Shown here piece after piece: positions 15,241 through 23,196 of a stretch of 26,838 nucleotides of DNA. Below the pieces are notes generated by a model. That model saw nothing but the letters and a program-made list of their open reading frames with translations, was not told the DNA's origin and did not search any database. The DNA is from an uncultured Bacilli bacterium (GTDB lineage Bacteria; Bacillota_I; Bacilli_A; RF39; UBA660), in the NCBI GenBank assembly GCA_944372725.1, contig CALWAA010000003.1, positions 1 through 26,838 of the forward strand. Direction: 5' to 3'. The translations under genes and the position numbers were made by a program. Numbering within the stretch: the first letter of the stretch is position 1; the number at the start of each line of letters is the position of its first letter.

Positions 15241-16166
15241 ATGAAGAAAAATATTACCAAGAGATAGAACATTTAATTAAAAGCAATGAAATAAATAAAA
15301 GAGCGAGAAAATTAGAAGAAAATAATGATTTAGTAACAACCTACTGGGAAATAGGAAAATTAATTGTGGAAGCCCAGGGAGGAGAAAAATATGCAAAATA
15401 TGGAAATGAATTAATCAAAAAATGGTCAATTAAATTAACAGAAGCTTATGGCAAAGGTTATGATTATACGAATTTATCTAGGTTTAGACAATTTTATTTG
15501 TCTTTTCCAATCCTTGGCGCAGTGCGCCAATATTTAAATTGGACACATATACGAAGACTATTACCTATTAAAGACAAGAATAAAAGAAATTATTATATTA
15601 ATTTATGTATTAAAAATAATTTATCAGAAAGAGAATTAACAAGAGAAATAAAATCTAATTCGTATGAAAGATTAATAGATAAACCCGATAAAATAGATAT
15701 AATTACCCAACCTAAATACTCTATTACTACTGATATGAAAAATCCAATTATTATTCCTATTAGTCAAGAAATTAAAACTGAACATGATTTAGAATTAAGT
15801 ATTCTTGCTAATTTAGATTTTTTCTTTAAGCAATTAGGTGATGGCTTTTTATATGCAGGACACCAATATAAAATAAATGATGGTAAAAATAATTACTACA
15901 TAGATATTTTACTATTTAATATCAAATTAAATTGCTATGTTATAGTAGAATTAAAACTTCGAAGTTTAAAGAAAGAAGATAAAGCGCAAATAGAATATTA
16001 CATGAAATTAATTGATGAACAGGTAAAAGAAGTACATCATAATAGAACGATAGGTATTATTATATCAAAAGAAAGTGATAGGTTTATAATTAATTTTATT
16101 AAAAGTAATGATATTATTCCTTTATATTATGAATTACAAAAGGCTGTAATAATAAAGATTGAGTGA
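15237..16166 (+). CDS. DUF1016 (YhcG-type) PD-(D/E)XK nuclease domain protein, copy 2
   Basis: A 309-residue paralogue of copy 1, joined to it by an ATGA start-stop overlap, so the two are made from one mRNA and may form a complex. The nuclease residues are Asp223 (YIDILLFN) and Glu238-x-Lys240 (VELKLR). The N-terminal domain has TYWEIGKLIVEAQGG and NLSRFRQFYLSF. The two proteins agree closely throughout except for residues about 90-99, where copy 1 reads EKSSPLGSK and copy 2 PILGAVRQY. This is the site of a perfect palindrome in the DNA. The TGA stop (16164-16166) is part of an extended -10 for the RNA element that follows. Tandem duplication is the simplest origin. Confidence 0.88.
   Translation: MNEEKYYQEIEHLIKSNEINKRARKLEENNDLVTTYWEIGKLIVEAQGGEKYAKYGNELIKKWSIKLTEAYGKGYDYTNLSRFRQFYLSFPILGAVRQYLNWTHIRRLLPIKDKNKRNYYINLCIKNNLSERELTREIKSNSYERLIDKPDKIDIITQPKYSITTDMKNPIIIPISQEIKTEHDLELSILANLDFFFKQLGDGFLYAGHQYKINDGKNNYYIDILLFNIKLNCYVIVELKLRSLKKEDKAQIEYYMKLIDEQVKEVHHNRTIGIIISKESDRFIINFIKSNDIIPLYYELQKAVIIKIE
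15514..15530. repeat. In-gene palindrome, nuclease copy 2
   Basis: A perfect 7-bp stem, TTGGCGC / GCGCCAA, around AGT. It lies on GCA-GTG (Ala95-Val96), the same codon numbers as in copy 1, and is far richer in G and C than the gene around it. Confidence 0.85.
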
Positions 16167-16172
16167 TATAAT
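16164..16172 (+). promoter_or_regulatory. Extended -10 element for the RNA element at 16178
   Basis: TGATATAAT, with TATAAT at 16167-16172 and TG one base before, built over the stop codon of nuclease copy 2. A start 7 nt downstream (about 16179) would coincide with the first bases of the RNA's closing stem. No good -35 is seen. Confidence 0.55.
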
Positions 16173-16177
16173 AAATT

Positions 16178-16379
16178 TGGCTAATCTAGTTAAATGAAGA
16201 TGATGTCTCCGTATAACTTTAACAGCTCGAACAGTCGTGCTAACGTGTTCAATGTGAATTCGAATGGCAACCTCAACTGGAACAACGTGAATAACACGAA
16301 TGGTGTGCGCCCAATATCCTTTTACACTTAGTATTTGGTTAAGGCTAAATAAAAAAGCATTAGGATACAAGATTAGCCA
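16178..16379 (+). ncRNA. Putative structured RNA with a DGR template-like Asn-rich cassette (copy A)
   Basis: A 202-nt element closed by a perfect 10-bp stem, TGGCTAATCT (16178-16187) with AGATTAGCCA (16370-16379). Copy B at 25532 has AGGTTAATCT / AGATTAGCCT, where the outer pair changes from T-A to A-T and an inner C-G becomes a T-G wobble, as expected for a conserved RNA helix. Inside, 16194-16331 is open for 45 codons, full of AAC/AAT codons, and ends VNNTNGVRPISFYT. It lacks a ribosome binding site. Asn-codon-rich repeats ending in GVRP are typical of DGR template and variable regions at the ends of C-type-lectin-like target proteins. No reverse transcriptase or full target gene is in the window, so the DGR link is inference. 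Confidence 0.55.
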
Positions 16380-16400
16380 CAGGTAAAAACCTAAACAAAT

Positions 16401-16444
16401 AATATTGATATTTTAAATCTCGCATTTAAAATTAAAACAATATT
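16401..16444. repeat. Conserved AT-rich hairpin following element A
   Basis: AATATTG (16401-16407) with CAATATT (16438-16444), and an inner stem ATTTTAAAT / ATTTAAAAT around CTCGC. The same structure occurs at 14134-14177 and 25739-25781, with loop CTTGT in both and one or two changes in the arms. Confidence 0.75.
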
Positions 16445-16449
16445 AAAAA

Positions 16450-16475
16450 ATGCCTTACAATTAGGCATTTTTTTC
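16450..16475. terminator. Terminator between element A and murC (works both ways)
   Basis: ATGCCT and AGGCAT pair around TACAATT (16450-16468), with T runs downstream on both strands. It overlaps the murC stop codon, so it serves murC on the minus strand and could end the RNA element on the plus strand. Confidence 0.8.
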
Positions 16476-17843
16476 ATCTTTTAGCATAATTTTAGCAATT
16501 TGATTAACAGGTCCAGCACCAATCGTTAAAATTAAGTCATTTTCTTTTACATTTTCTTTTAAATAACTAGCAATTTCCTGATAAGTAGGAATATGTTTAA
16601 CATGAGGATTTTCTTTACTTATTAATTTAACTAAATCATCTTCTTTCACATTCCAAATATTAGTTTCTCTGGCCGGATAAATATCACATATAATAATATG
16701 GTCAAACTTACTTAATACTTGAGCAAATTCTTGTAAATGTTCATAAGTTCTACTATAAGTATGCGATTGAAATACTGCCCAAGTTTCATGATGTTTAATG
16801 GATTTACTAGAATGATAAGTCGACATAATTTCTGTAGGATGATGAGCAAAATCATCAAATAAATGAGCTCCGTGATATTCACCAAGATATTCAAACCGTC
16901 TTCCCACACCACCAAATTCTTTTAATGCTTTTTTAATAATTGAAATATCAATTTGATAATTCATACACATTAAAGTAGTAGCTAAGGCATTCATAATATT
17001 ATGACGACCCAAGACACCTAAAGTAAAAGTTTCTAAATATTCATGATTATAATATACATCAAAAGTTGGGAAGCCTAAATCGGAATAGCTTATATTTTTA
17101 GCAACAAGATTAGCATCACTATCTATTCCATAAGTAAGGGTATTTTTACAAGTGAACTTTAAATCTTTAATATTTTCATCATCAATATTAACAACTAAAT
17201 AACCATTTTCTGGTAACAAATCAATATATTTTTGAAAAGATTTCTTAGTATTCTCAACTGTTTTAAAATAATCAAGATGGTCATCATCAATATTTAAAAT
17301 AATTTCACTAGTAGGGTGAAAATGTAAGAAGGAATCAACATATTCACATGCCTCTAAAATAAAATATTTTTTTCCACCAATATAATAATTACCATGAATT
17401 TTCTTTAAAGAAGCACCAATGTTAATAGTTGGATTAAGACCAGCTTCTAAAAATACAGAAGCAACCATACTAGTAGTAGTACTTTTACCATGAGTACCAC
17501 TAATACATATTAAATTTTCATATTGCTTTGTATATTCACCTAAAAATACAGCTCTCTCAACACATTCAATATTGTTTTCTCTGGCACATACTAACTCTAC
17601 ATCATCATTTGCTATAGCGGCAGTATAAATAACCAAATCAGCATTTTTAATAGCATCAATATTATGACCAATTGTAACTGGAACACCAATACTTTCTAAA
17701 TACCTTGTATTATCTGATTCTTGCATATCACTACCCATAACCATTTTACCATCATTTTTAAGCATAGCAGCAATTGCATACATACTAGCACCACCTATAC
17801 CTATTAAATAAATAGATTGATACTTTGAAATCTCTTTTTTCAT
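16461..17843 (-). CDS. murC: UDP-N-acetylmuramate-L-alanine ligase
   Basis: Adds L-alanine to UDP-MurNAc, the first step of the peptide stem. The roughly 460-residue Mur ligase has the N-terminal Rossmann-like YLIGIGGASMYAIA and MGSDMQES, the ATP loop ISGTHGKSTTTSMV, ACEYVDSFLHFHP, ILNIDDDHLDYF, the HNIMNALATTLM segment, and FDDFAHHPTEI with FQSHTYSRT, all typical of MurC. ATG 17843 follows AGGTGA at the usual distance; the GTG one codon upstream is also possible. It is monocistronic on the minus strand, with its own promoter, and convergent with the nuclease/RNA module. Confidence 0.96.
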   Translation of the reverse strand: MKKEISKYQSIYLIGIGGASMYAIAAMLKNDGKMVMGSDMQESDNTRYLESIGVPVTIGHNIDAIKNADLVIYTAAIANDDVELVCARENNIECVERAVFLGEYTKQYENLICISGTHGKSTTTSMVASVFLEAGLNPTINIGASLKKIHGNYYIGGKKYFILEACEYVDSFLHFHPTSEIILNIDDDHLDYFKTVENTKKSFQKYIDLLPENGYLVVNIDDENIKDLKFTCKNTLTYGIDSDANLVAKNISYSDLGFPTFDVYYNHEYLETFTLGVLGRHNIMNALATTLMCMNYQIDISIIKKALKEFGGVGRRFEYLGEYHGAHLFDDFAHHPTEIMSTYHSSKSIKHHETWAVFQSHTYSRTYEHLQEFAQVLSKFDHIIICDIYPARETNIWNVKEDDLVKLISKENPHVKHIPTYQEIASYLKENVKENDLILTIGAGPVNQIAKIMLKDEKNA

Positions 17844-17867
17844 CACTTCACCTCATAACTTTATTAT

Positions 17868-17897
17868 ATTATATACTCTAAAATAAGGATTAAGCAA
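17868..17897 (-). promoter_or_regulatory. Promoter of murC
   Basis: On the minus strand TTGCTT (17892-17897) and TATAAT (17868-17873) are 18 nt apart, followed by a second TATAAT-like box at 17863-17868 and the GAGGTGA ribosome binding site. Confidence 0.65.
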
Positions 17898-17926
17898 TAA
17901 AAATTCTTTTTTTTTATGTCAAACAA

Positions 17927-17935
17927 TGTTATAAT
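17927..17935 (+). promoter_or_regulatory. Extended -10 promoter of the secretion operon
   Basis: TG-T-TATAAT with the -10 at 17930-17935. The -35 region is only a run of T. The first gene begins at 17987 after the strong site GGGAGGAG. Confidence 0.6.
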
Positions 17936-17986
17936 TAGATTGGTTAATTTTAAATAACGATTTTTTGATATAAATGGGAGGAGTTT

Positions 17987-18826
17987 ATGAAAAGCTTAAA
18001 ATATATATTCTTTGCTTTTGTTATTTCTTTTATAGCTTTAAGTAATATAAATGCAGAAACTTGTACATATAATGGCAGTATTGATGGTGCTGATTTTACT
18101 TATAGATGTAGTGTATCAGCAAGTGCAATGTCTTGTTCTTTTGTAAGTAATGGGAATGTATCTTACAAAAAATATGAAAATAATACTGTATCAAATTCAA
18201 CATCAAGCCAAACAAGTAAAATGAAAATAGCAGATTATCTTGACGAAAATGGTAATGTAGATTGTAGTAGAGTTTCTTCTCTTACAATAGATGTCGGAGT
18301 TACTAGCCTACAAGAGATACATGTTTTTAATGTTGGGGAAAACATAAGCTGTGGCATAGCATCAGGATTAAGTTACCAATATTCTGGTTGTCCAACATTT
18401 AAATTAACAAATAATAATAGTAATGGTAATAGTGGTGCTGGAGATATTAGTGAAAATAATGGTGGAGCATCAGATACAACATTTGATACATCAACTTTTT
18501 GTACTGGTCCAGTACAAGGTGTATTTACAACTTTAGGTTGGGTATTTTTCATTTTAAAAATATTAATACCTATTATTTTAATTGTCTTTGGAAGTATTGA
18601 TTTTGCTAAAGCAGTATTATCAAGCAAAGATGATGAAATAAAAAAATCAGCGAAAACTTTAGTAATGAGAGCAATTGCGGGTGTTATCATTTTCTTTGTA
18701 CCAACATTATTGAATTTTATAGTTGAATTACTTGGTGAAGATGATTTATATAATGGCACATTTGCAACATGTACTCATTGTATGTTAGAACCAACAGATG
18801 ATGCTTGTAGAAAGTTGGTGGATTAG
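17987..18826 (+). CDS. Secreted/membrane T4SS pilin-like protein with Cys-containing ectodomain
   Basis: A 279-residue protein. Residues 1-23 form a signal peptide ending NINA before ETCTY. Residues 24-170 form a Ser/Asn-rich ectodomain with several cysteines. From Cys172 the end (about 172-250) has two membrane helices joined by the charged loop DFAKAVLSSKDDEIKKSAKT, the architecture of VirB2/TrbC-like type IV secretion pilins. A short Cys-rich tail (FATCTHCMLE) follows. The next gene has a closely related two-helix end on a different ectodomain. It is the first gene of the first secretion operon. The pilin role is inferred from membrane pattern and neighbours; the ectodomain is not recognised. 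Confidence 0.65.
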   Translation: MKSLKYIFFAFVISFIALSNINAETCTYNGSIDGADFTYRCSVSASAMSCSFVSNGNVSYKKYENNTVSNSTSSQTSKMKIADYLDENGNVDCSRVSSLTIDVGVTSLQEIHVFNVGENISCGIASGLSYQYSGCPTFKLTNNNSNGNSGAGDISENNGGASDTTFDTSTFCTGPVQGVFTTLGWVFFILKILIPIILIVFGSIDFAKAVLSSKDDEIKKSAKTLVMRAIAGVIIFFVPTLLNFIVELLGEDDLYNGTFATCTHCMLEPTDDACRKLVD

Positions 18827-18827
18827 A

Positions 18828-20048
18828 ATGAAAAAATATGCACTTTTAATAACATTTTTATTCTACTTTGGTTTAATCAATGTAAATGCTGCAGAGTTTG
18901 CACCTAATGAGTGTGAAGACTCTAATTCTTGCGTTGCTGTTTGCAGTTATACAAACAAATTTGATGTAACACGTATTATGACAATTTATTATCATTTTAA
19001 TGGAGAGTGGTCTGTAAGTTATTGGAATGGAATAGGCGATATAGGCGAAGACATGTATTATGGTGGGACAAAAGGACCAAACGGTTTTGGAAACATATTT
19101 AGTAGTAGTGGTTCTCCAAATATTTATTGGGAAGTAGAAAACATAGGTACATCGAATTTTAGATGCCCAGAACACGCATTCTTTGATAGAAATGCTTTTA
19201 CCGAAATGTGCTTTTCTGATGATAGTGAAACTTGTGAAAACAAAAGCGGATGGTTTGCAACTAAATTTGGGAAAGAAGATAGCGGTTTTCAATATGATGA
19301 AAAAAATTATGATTTGCTTCATCAATTTGAAGTTTATTCCAATACGATGTTCGATGGTATAAAAGAGGACCTTGCAAATGGTAAATATAATGACTTAATT
19401 AATAGCGGTAATTTTGAAGAAGAAATTGTTGATAGTATTATCCAAGAATCAATGGATGTTTTTCAGACCAATGTTTTATATGATAACCCGTTTCCTACTT
19501 TTATAGCAAATTCAGAAGCTTATCAAAATATTCATAATCAAGTTGGTACAGCTTTAGAAGCTGCAATTGAAGAAGCAAAAGAAAAAGCTGAACAGGAACA
19601 TGAAGCAGGAAATACTGCTACAGAAGAATTTGAAGATACTATGGAAGCGTTGGATAATGTAGACCCAGATAAAGCTGTTGATGTAGCAAAAGAAACATTA
19701 GATTTTGTTGTAAGAGATAGTATTGGTAACAATTTAGGATGGGAAGCTAATTCTTGTGACAGTATTTTAGGAAGTGTAAATAATCATGATGCACCAGCAT
19801 ATTATTTGAATTTTGCCTTTAATATTTTAAAATACATTGCTATTATTGCTTTATTTGTGCTTACAGTTTTAGATTTTGCTAAAGCAGTTGCCTCAAGTGA
19901 TAATGATGCTTTAAAAAAAGCGTTACAAAAAGCAATAAAAAGGTTAATTATTTGCGTAGTTATTTTCTTCTTACCAAGATTAATTAACTTTATATTAGGT
20001 TTATTGGGTATTGTAGATGACCCTACTTGTGGAATAGGGGTGAATTAA
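18828..20048 (+). CDS. Large T4SS pilin-like protein with long ectodomain
   Basis: A 406-residue protein with a signal peptide (1-22, ending VNAAE), a Cys-containing ectodomain to about residue 150, and a long acidic helical stretch (about 150-300, including ALEAAIEEAKEKAEQEHEAG). Two C-terminal membrane helices (about 325-395) surround LDFAKAVASSDNDALKKALQKA. This final part parallels the preceding gene's LDFAKAV-type segment, so both share the pilin-like domain. Start 18828 lies 1 nt after the previous stop, with GGTGGA inside the previous gene. The function of the large outer domain is unknown; it could be a surface adhesin or a structural part of the secretion channel. Confidence 0.6.
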   Translation: MKKYALLITFLFYFGLINVNAAEFAPNECEDSNSCVAVCSYTNKFDVTRIMTIYYHFNGEWSVSYWNGIGDIGEDMYYGGTKGPNGFGNIFSSSGSPNIYWEVENIGTSNFRCPEHAFFDRNAFTEMCFSDDSETCENKSGWFATKFGKEDSGFQYDEKNYDLLHQFEVYSNTMFDGIKEDLANGKYNDLINSGNFEEEIVDSIIQESMDVFQTNVLYDNPFPTFIANSEAYQNIHNQVGTALEAAIEEAKEKAEQEHEAGNTATEEFEDTMEALDNVDPDKAVDVAKETLDFVVRDSIGNNLGWEANSCDSILGSVNNHDAPAYYLNFAFNILKYIAIIALFVLTVLDFAKAVASSDNDALKKALQKAIKRLIICVVIFFLPRLINFILGLLGIVDDPTCGIGVN

Positions 20049-20051
20049 TAT

Positions 20052-22214
20052 ATGCTTGATTCGATATTAAATGCTATTCAAAGTGCTATATTTTGGCTTT
20101 TACTAAAAATAGATGCCATAGTATATACCTTTATAGATTGGATTTATCAAATTATATTAATGTTAGCTAATGGAGATATATTAGGCAATACAAATCTTGT
20201 AGATGAATTAATAAATCGTCTATATATTATTGTAGGCGTAATAATTTTATTCTTAGTAGCTTATTCTTTATTGAGAAGTATGGTTAATCCAGATGAGGCT
20301 TTAAAAGGAAAGGAATCTCCCGTAAAAATAGTTCAAAATGTTATAATATCAGTAGTGTTAATTGCAGTAATACCTTATGTATTTGATTTTGCAATGGGAT
20401 TTCAAAATTCACTTTTACAGCAAAATACAATCGGTAGGTTAATCCTTGGAGAAGGAAGTGGCGAAAATGCTAGTTCATCAACGATTGATGATGGAGGATT
20501 CAATATTGCTATAAGTGTCTTTCAAGCCTTTTTTCAACCAAATTCAAGTGCCGGCTATTGTACTGGAAATACATCTATTGACCAAAATTATCCAGATTGC
20601 ATTAGATTAGAAGAAAGTATTGGCAATTATAATAATTACTATGATTGGTGGAATACGGAAGTTATTAGTAACAAGAATCTTTTTGCTATAGCAGATTCAT
20701 CTGATTTAGTTGCCGAAGAAAAAATATCATATACTTTTATTATATCAACACTTGCAGGTGCATTTGTAGTATTTGTTTTAGTTTCATACTGTATAGATAT
20801 AGCTATTCGTTTAGTCAAATTAGCAGTATTTCAATTAATAGCACCATTACCTATTTTAGCGAGAATAGTTCCAAATGAACAAACAAAAAAAATATTTAGT
20901 AACTGGTTAAAAGCAACAATATCAACTTATGTTGAAGTATTTATTCGGCTTGGAATTTTATTTTTTGCAGTATTTATTATTGATTTAGTAGTGGGTAATT
21001 TTAATACTATATTTAATACTATGGGAAATAATTTAGGAAATGTTAATCCGGTATTGGTTTTAATTGCCCAAGCTTTAGTAATATTAGGTATAATACTATT
21101 TGTAAAACAATTACCTGGAATTATAAAAGATATTACAGGACTTGATGGTGGAAAATATAACGTATTTGGTAGTGCCATGAGAGGATTTAATACTTTAAGA
21201 AGTCTTCCAAAAATTGCAACGCAAACCTGGAATAACACTAATGATAATCCAAATCATGGAAAAATATGGAATAATGCGAATAAATTAAAAAATGCTCTAT
21301 TAAGTACTGGAAAAGGTGTAATAAATAATCATGAAGCAGAATATAAAGGAATAGGAGATTTAAATAAAAATTATGAAAAAATTACAACTGACAATTTAGC
21401 TGAAAGAAGAAGAAAAGAAGCTATTAGAAAAGCTAAATTAAATAGAAAAGACAGATACAAAAGAGAAGCAGGACTTAAAGAACAAGATAGAGCAGCTGCA
21501 ATCCATGAGTATTTCCATGGTTCTACAGATACCAAGGCAATTGAAGAAAAAATCAAACTTGCTAATTCTGTTGGAAAAGATATTAAAAGCAAGATTGTTG
21601 ATGAGGCAATAGATAAAAATTTACGTGTTAAACGATTAGATAATGCATGGAAAACATTACAAAATAAAGCAGTTGATGCAAATGACTATTTTGAAAGAGT
21701 TACAGCAGATAATTATCAAACTTTGGGGCTAACATTAAGTGAAGTAGGTTCATATTATGACGCACAAAATGGTAGGGCACTAGATTATAATACTGCTTAT
21801 AATGAAGCAAGAAAGTTAAAAGAGGCCCAAGAAGGAACTTTAAAAAAACAAAGAGACAATGCGGCTTTCGAAACTATGTGGGGTGCTATTAATGGAGATT
21901 TTTCAGTATTTGATGCTAGTGACGTTGATACTATAGAAAAGCAACAATTTGTACAGAAGTTTTTCGAAAATTTACAAAGTCAATTTAATGAAAATATAGA
22001 GTATGCAAAAGCAAAGAATTCTGATATAGCAGGAAGTGCACGTTTAAGTGCAAGAATTGATGTTACAACAATGAGTGATGCTAAAGTGCTAAAAGATATG
22101 GTCGGTGACAAAAAACTTGAAGCTGATACTTTAGCTACTGGTTACGATAAAGACTTGGCTGCTGCAAATAGTAGAGAACAATTGAAAGCGGAAATTAAAG
22201 GAGACAAAAAATAA
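20052..22214 (+). CDS. VirB6/TrbL-like polytopic membrane protein with cytosolic coiled-coil tail
   Basis: A 720-residue protein. Residues 1-375 hold about six or seven hydrophobic segments, for example IVGVIILFLVAYSLL, IVQNVIISVVLIAVIPYVF and TLAGAFVVFVLVSYCIDIAI, separated by an outer loop with two cysteines. FQLIAPLPILARIVPNEQTK resembles the conserved segment of the VirB6/TrbL inner-membrane channel proteins. Residues 380-720 are hydrophilic, strongly charged and helical (AERRRKEAIRKAKLNRKD and on). It begins 3 nt after the pilin-like gene and overlaps the next gene at TAATG. The tail is unusually long compared with plain VirB6, and no enzyme motif is seen in it. Confidence 0.7.
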   Translation: MLDSILNAIQSAIFWLLLKIDAIVYTFIDWIYQIILMLANGDILGNTNLVDELINRLYIIVGVIILFLVAYSLLRSMVNPDEALKGKESPVKIVQNVIISVVLIAVIPYVFDFAMGFQNSLLQQNTIGRLILGEGSGENASSSTIDDGGFNIAISVFQAFFQPNSSAGYCTGNTSIDQNYPDCIRLEESIGNYNNYYDWWNTEVISNKNLFAIADSSDLVAEEKISYTFIISTLAGAFVVFVLVSYCIDIAIRLVKLAVFQLIAPLPILARIVPNEQTKKIFSNWLKATISTYVEVFIRLGILFFAVFIIDLVVGNFNTIFNTMGNNLGNVNPVLVLIAQALVILGIILFVKQLPGIIKDITGLDGGKYNVFGSAMRGFNTLRSLPKIATQTWNNTNDNPNHGKIWNNANKLKNALLSTGKGVINNHEAEYKGIGDLNKNYEKITTDNLAERRRKEAIRKAKLNRKDRYKREAGLKEQDRAAAIHEYFHGSTDTKAIEEKIKLANSVGKDIKSKIVDEAIDKNLRVKRLDNAWKTLQNKAVDANDYFERVTADNYQTLGLTLSEVGSYYDAQNGRALDYNTAYNEARKLKEAQEGTLKKQRDNAAFETMWGAINGDFSVFDASDVDTIEKQQFVQKFFENLQSQFNENIEYAKAKNSDIAGSARLSARIDVTTMSDAKVLKDMVGDKKLEADTLATGYDKDLAAANSREQLKAEIKGDKK

Positions 22215-22747
22215 TGTTTGGTTTTAAAAGAGTAACACAATATGAAAAGGATTACTTAAACCATAAAAAAAGTAGCTTAGAAGATTTATTAGAGATTAAA
22301 AGCAGACTGGAAAAATGGTGTTTTGAATATGATGAAGAATTTTTAAATTTATTCAATTCTTATAAAAATGCCCAAAATACTGACTATGTAGGATTAGCTT
22401 TAAAAAGAAACCGCAGCTCTGAAAAGTCAATGGAAGACACAATTAATGAAGCCTTGACGTTACAACAACGTGATTTATCTACATTAAAAGAAAAAATGCT
22501 TTTAGAATTTAACAGATTCATAAATAATCAATTGCAAAATAGAAACGCAAAATATCATACTTTATTTAAAAATGTCTATGATGCTGAAAAAGAAAAATAT
22601 TATAACGCAAGAGCATTTTATAAAGAACTTGATAGTATAGAATTTATTCAAGAAATGGAAGATTTGGATAGATATTTAATGTGTTTAAAAATGATTTATT
22701 CGAATTTTTTAGCAAAAGAATATACACAAATAAATCAAGTAAGGTAA
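22214..22747 (+). CDS. Hypothetical helical protein of the secretion operon
   Basis: A 177-residue soluble protein, not recognised. It is almost wholly helical and charged, with heptad-like stretches (SSLEDLLEIKSRLEKWCFEYDE and DTINEALTLQQRDLSTLKEK), no signal peptide and no membrane segment. Its start codon overlaps the VirB6-like stop (TAATG), so the two proteins are translated together and it may bind the charged tail of that protein. A terminator follows, making it the last gene of the first secretion operon. Confidence 0.55.
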   Translation: MFGFKRVTQYEKDYLNHKKSSLEDLLEIKSRLEKWCFEYDEEFLNLFNSYKNAQNTDYVGLALKRNRSSEKSMEDTINEALTLQQRDLSTLKEKMLLEFNRFINNQLQNRNAKYHTLFKNVYDAEKEKYYNARAFYKELDSIEFIQEMEDLDRYLMCLKMIYSNFLAKEYTQINQVR

Positions 22748-22790
22748 TGTATAAATTAATTATCCTAAAAATTAAAAACATAATCTCAAA

Positions 22791-22822
22791 AAAGAAAGCA
22801 AATTTAAGCTTTCTTTTTATTT
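22791..22822 (+). terminator. Terminator between the two secretion operons
   Basis: AAAGAAAGC (22791-22799) pairs with GCTTTCTTT (22808-22816), followed by a T-rich tract. Confidence 0.85.
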
Positions 22823-22847
22823 ACTACTATCCCTTTAAAAATAAATA

Positions 22848-22856
22848 TGATATAAT
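22848..22856 (+). promoter_or_regulatory. Extended -10 promoter of the second secretion operon
   Basis: TG-A-TATAAT with the -10 at 22851-22856; no convincing -35. The AGGAGG site of the next gene lies at 22871-22876. Confidence 0.6.
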
Positions 22857-22884
22857 AAATAAGTAAAATTAGGAGGTAAGTAGT

Positions 22885-23196
22885 GTGAATAATTATTTAA
22901 TACCTGCCAATTCCAAAAAATCCCAATTAATATTAGGCTTTTTTAGAGGAATAGACTTAATACTATTTGGTTCTGGTGTGGGCATAACACTAATATTATT
23001 ACTAACAATTCAAAGCGCTAATATGGGAGTAATGATGCTTATTCTTGCTCCAGCTCTAATAACAGGGTTCTTAGTAATGCCTGTACCAAATTATCATAAT
23101 GTATTGCAGTTTATAGTGAATTTATATACATATTTTAGTGAAAGAAGAAGATATTATTGGAAAGGATGGTGCTATCAAGATGGCGAAGATAAGTAG
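22885..23196 (+). CDS. VirB3/PrgI/TrsC-like small membrane protein
   Basis: A 103-residue protein starting at GTG 22885 after AGGAGG. It has a short N-terminal part (MNNYLIPANSKKS), two adjacent membrane helices (about 26-48 and 51-68) and a short tail ending in FSERRRYYW. This size and layout, directly before a TrsD-like and a VirB4-like gene, match the TrsC/PrgI/VirB3 component of Gram-positive type IV systems. The tail motif is typical of PrgI-like proteins. It overlaps the next gene by 17 nt. The assignment rests on layout and position. Confidence 0.65.
   Translation: MNNYLIPANSKKSQLILGFFRGIDLILFGSGVGITLILLLTIQSANMGVMMLILAPALITGFLVMPVPNYHNVLQFIVNLYTYFSERRRYYWKGWCYQDGEDK

Noticed and set aside
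5999..16166. Possible alternative code (TGA as Trp)
   Set aside because: TGA ends the antitoxin and the DUF1016 genes at the places expected for their families, and conserved Trp residues use TGG.
16194..16331. Cassettes as ordinary small protein genes
   Set aside because: No Shine-Dalgarno precedes either ATG, the two copies differ in length and end, and the conserved closing stem lies outside the frame, so an RNA or template role fits better.
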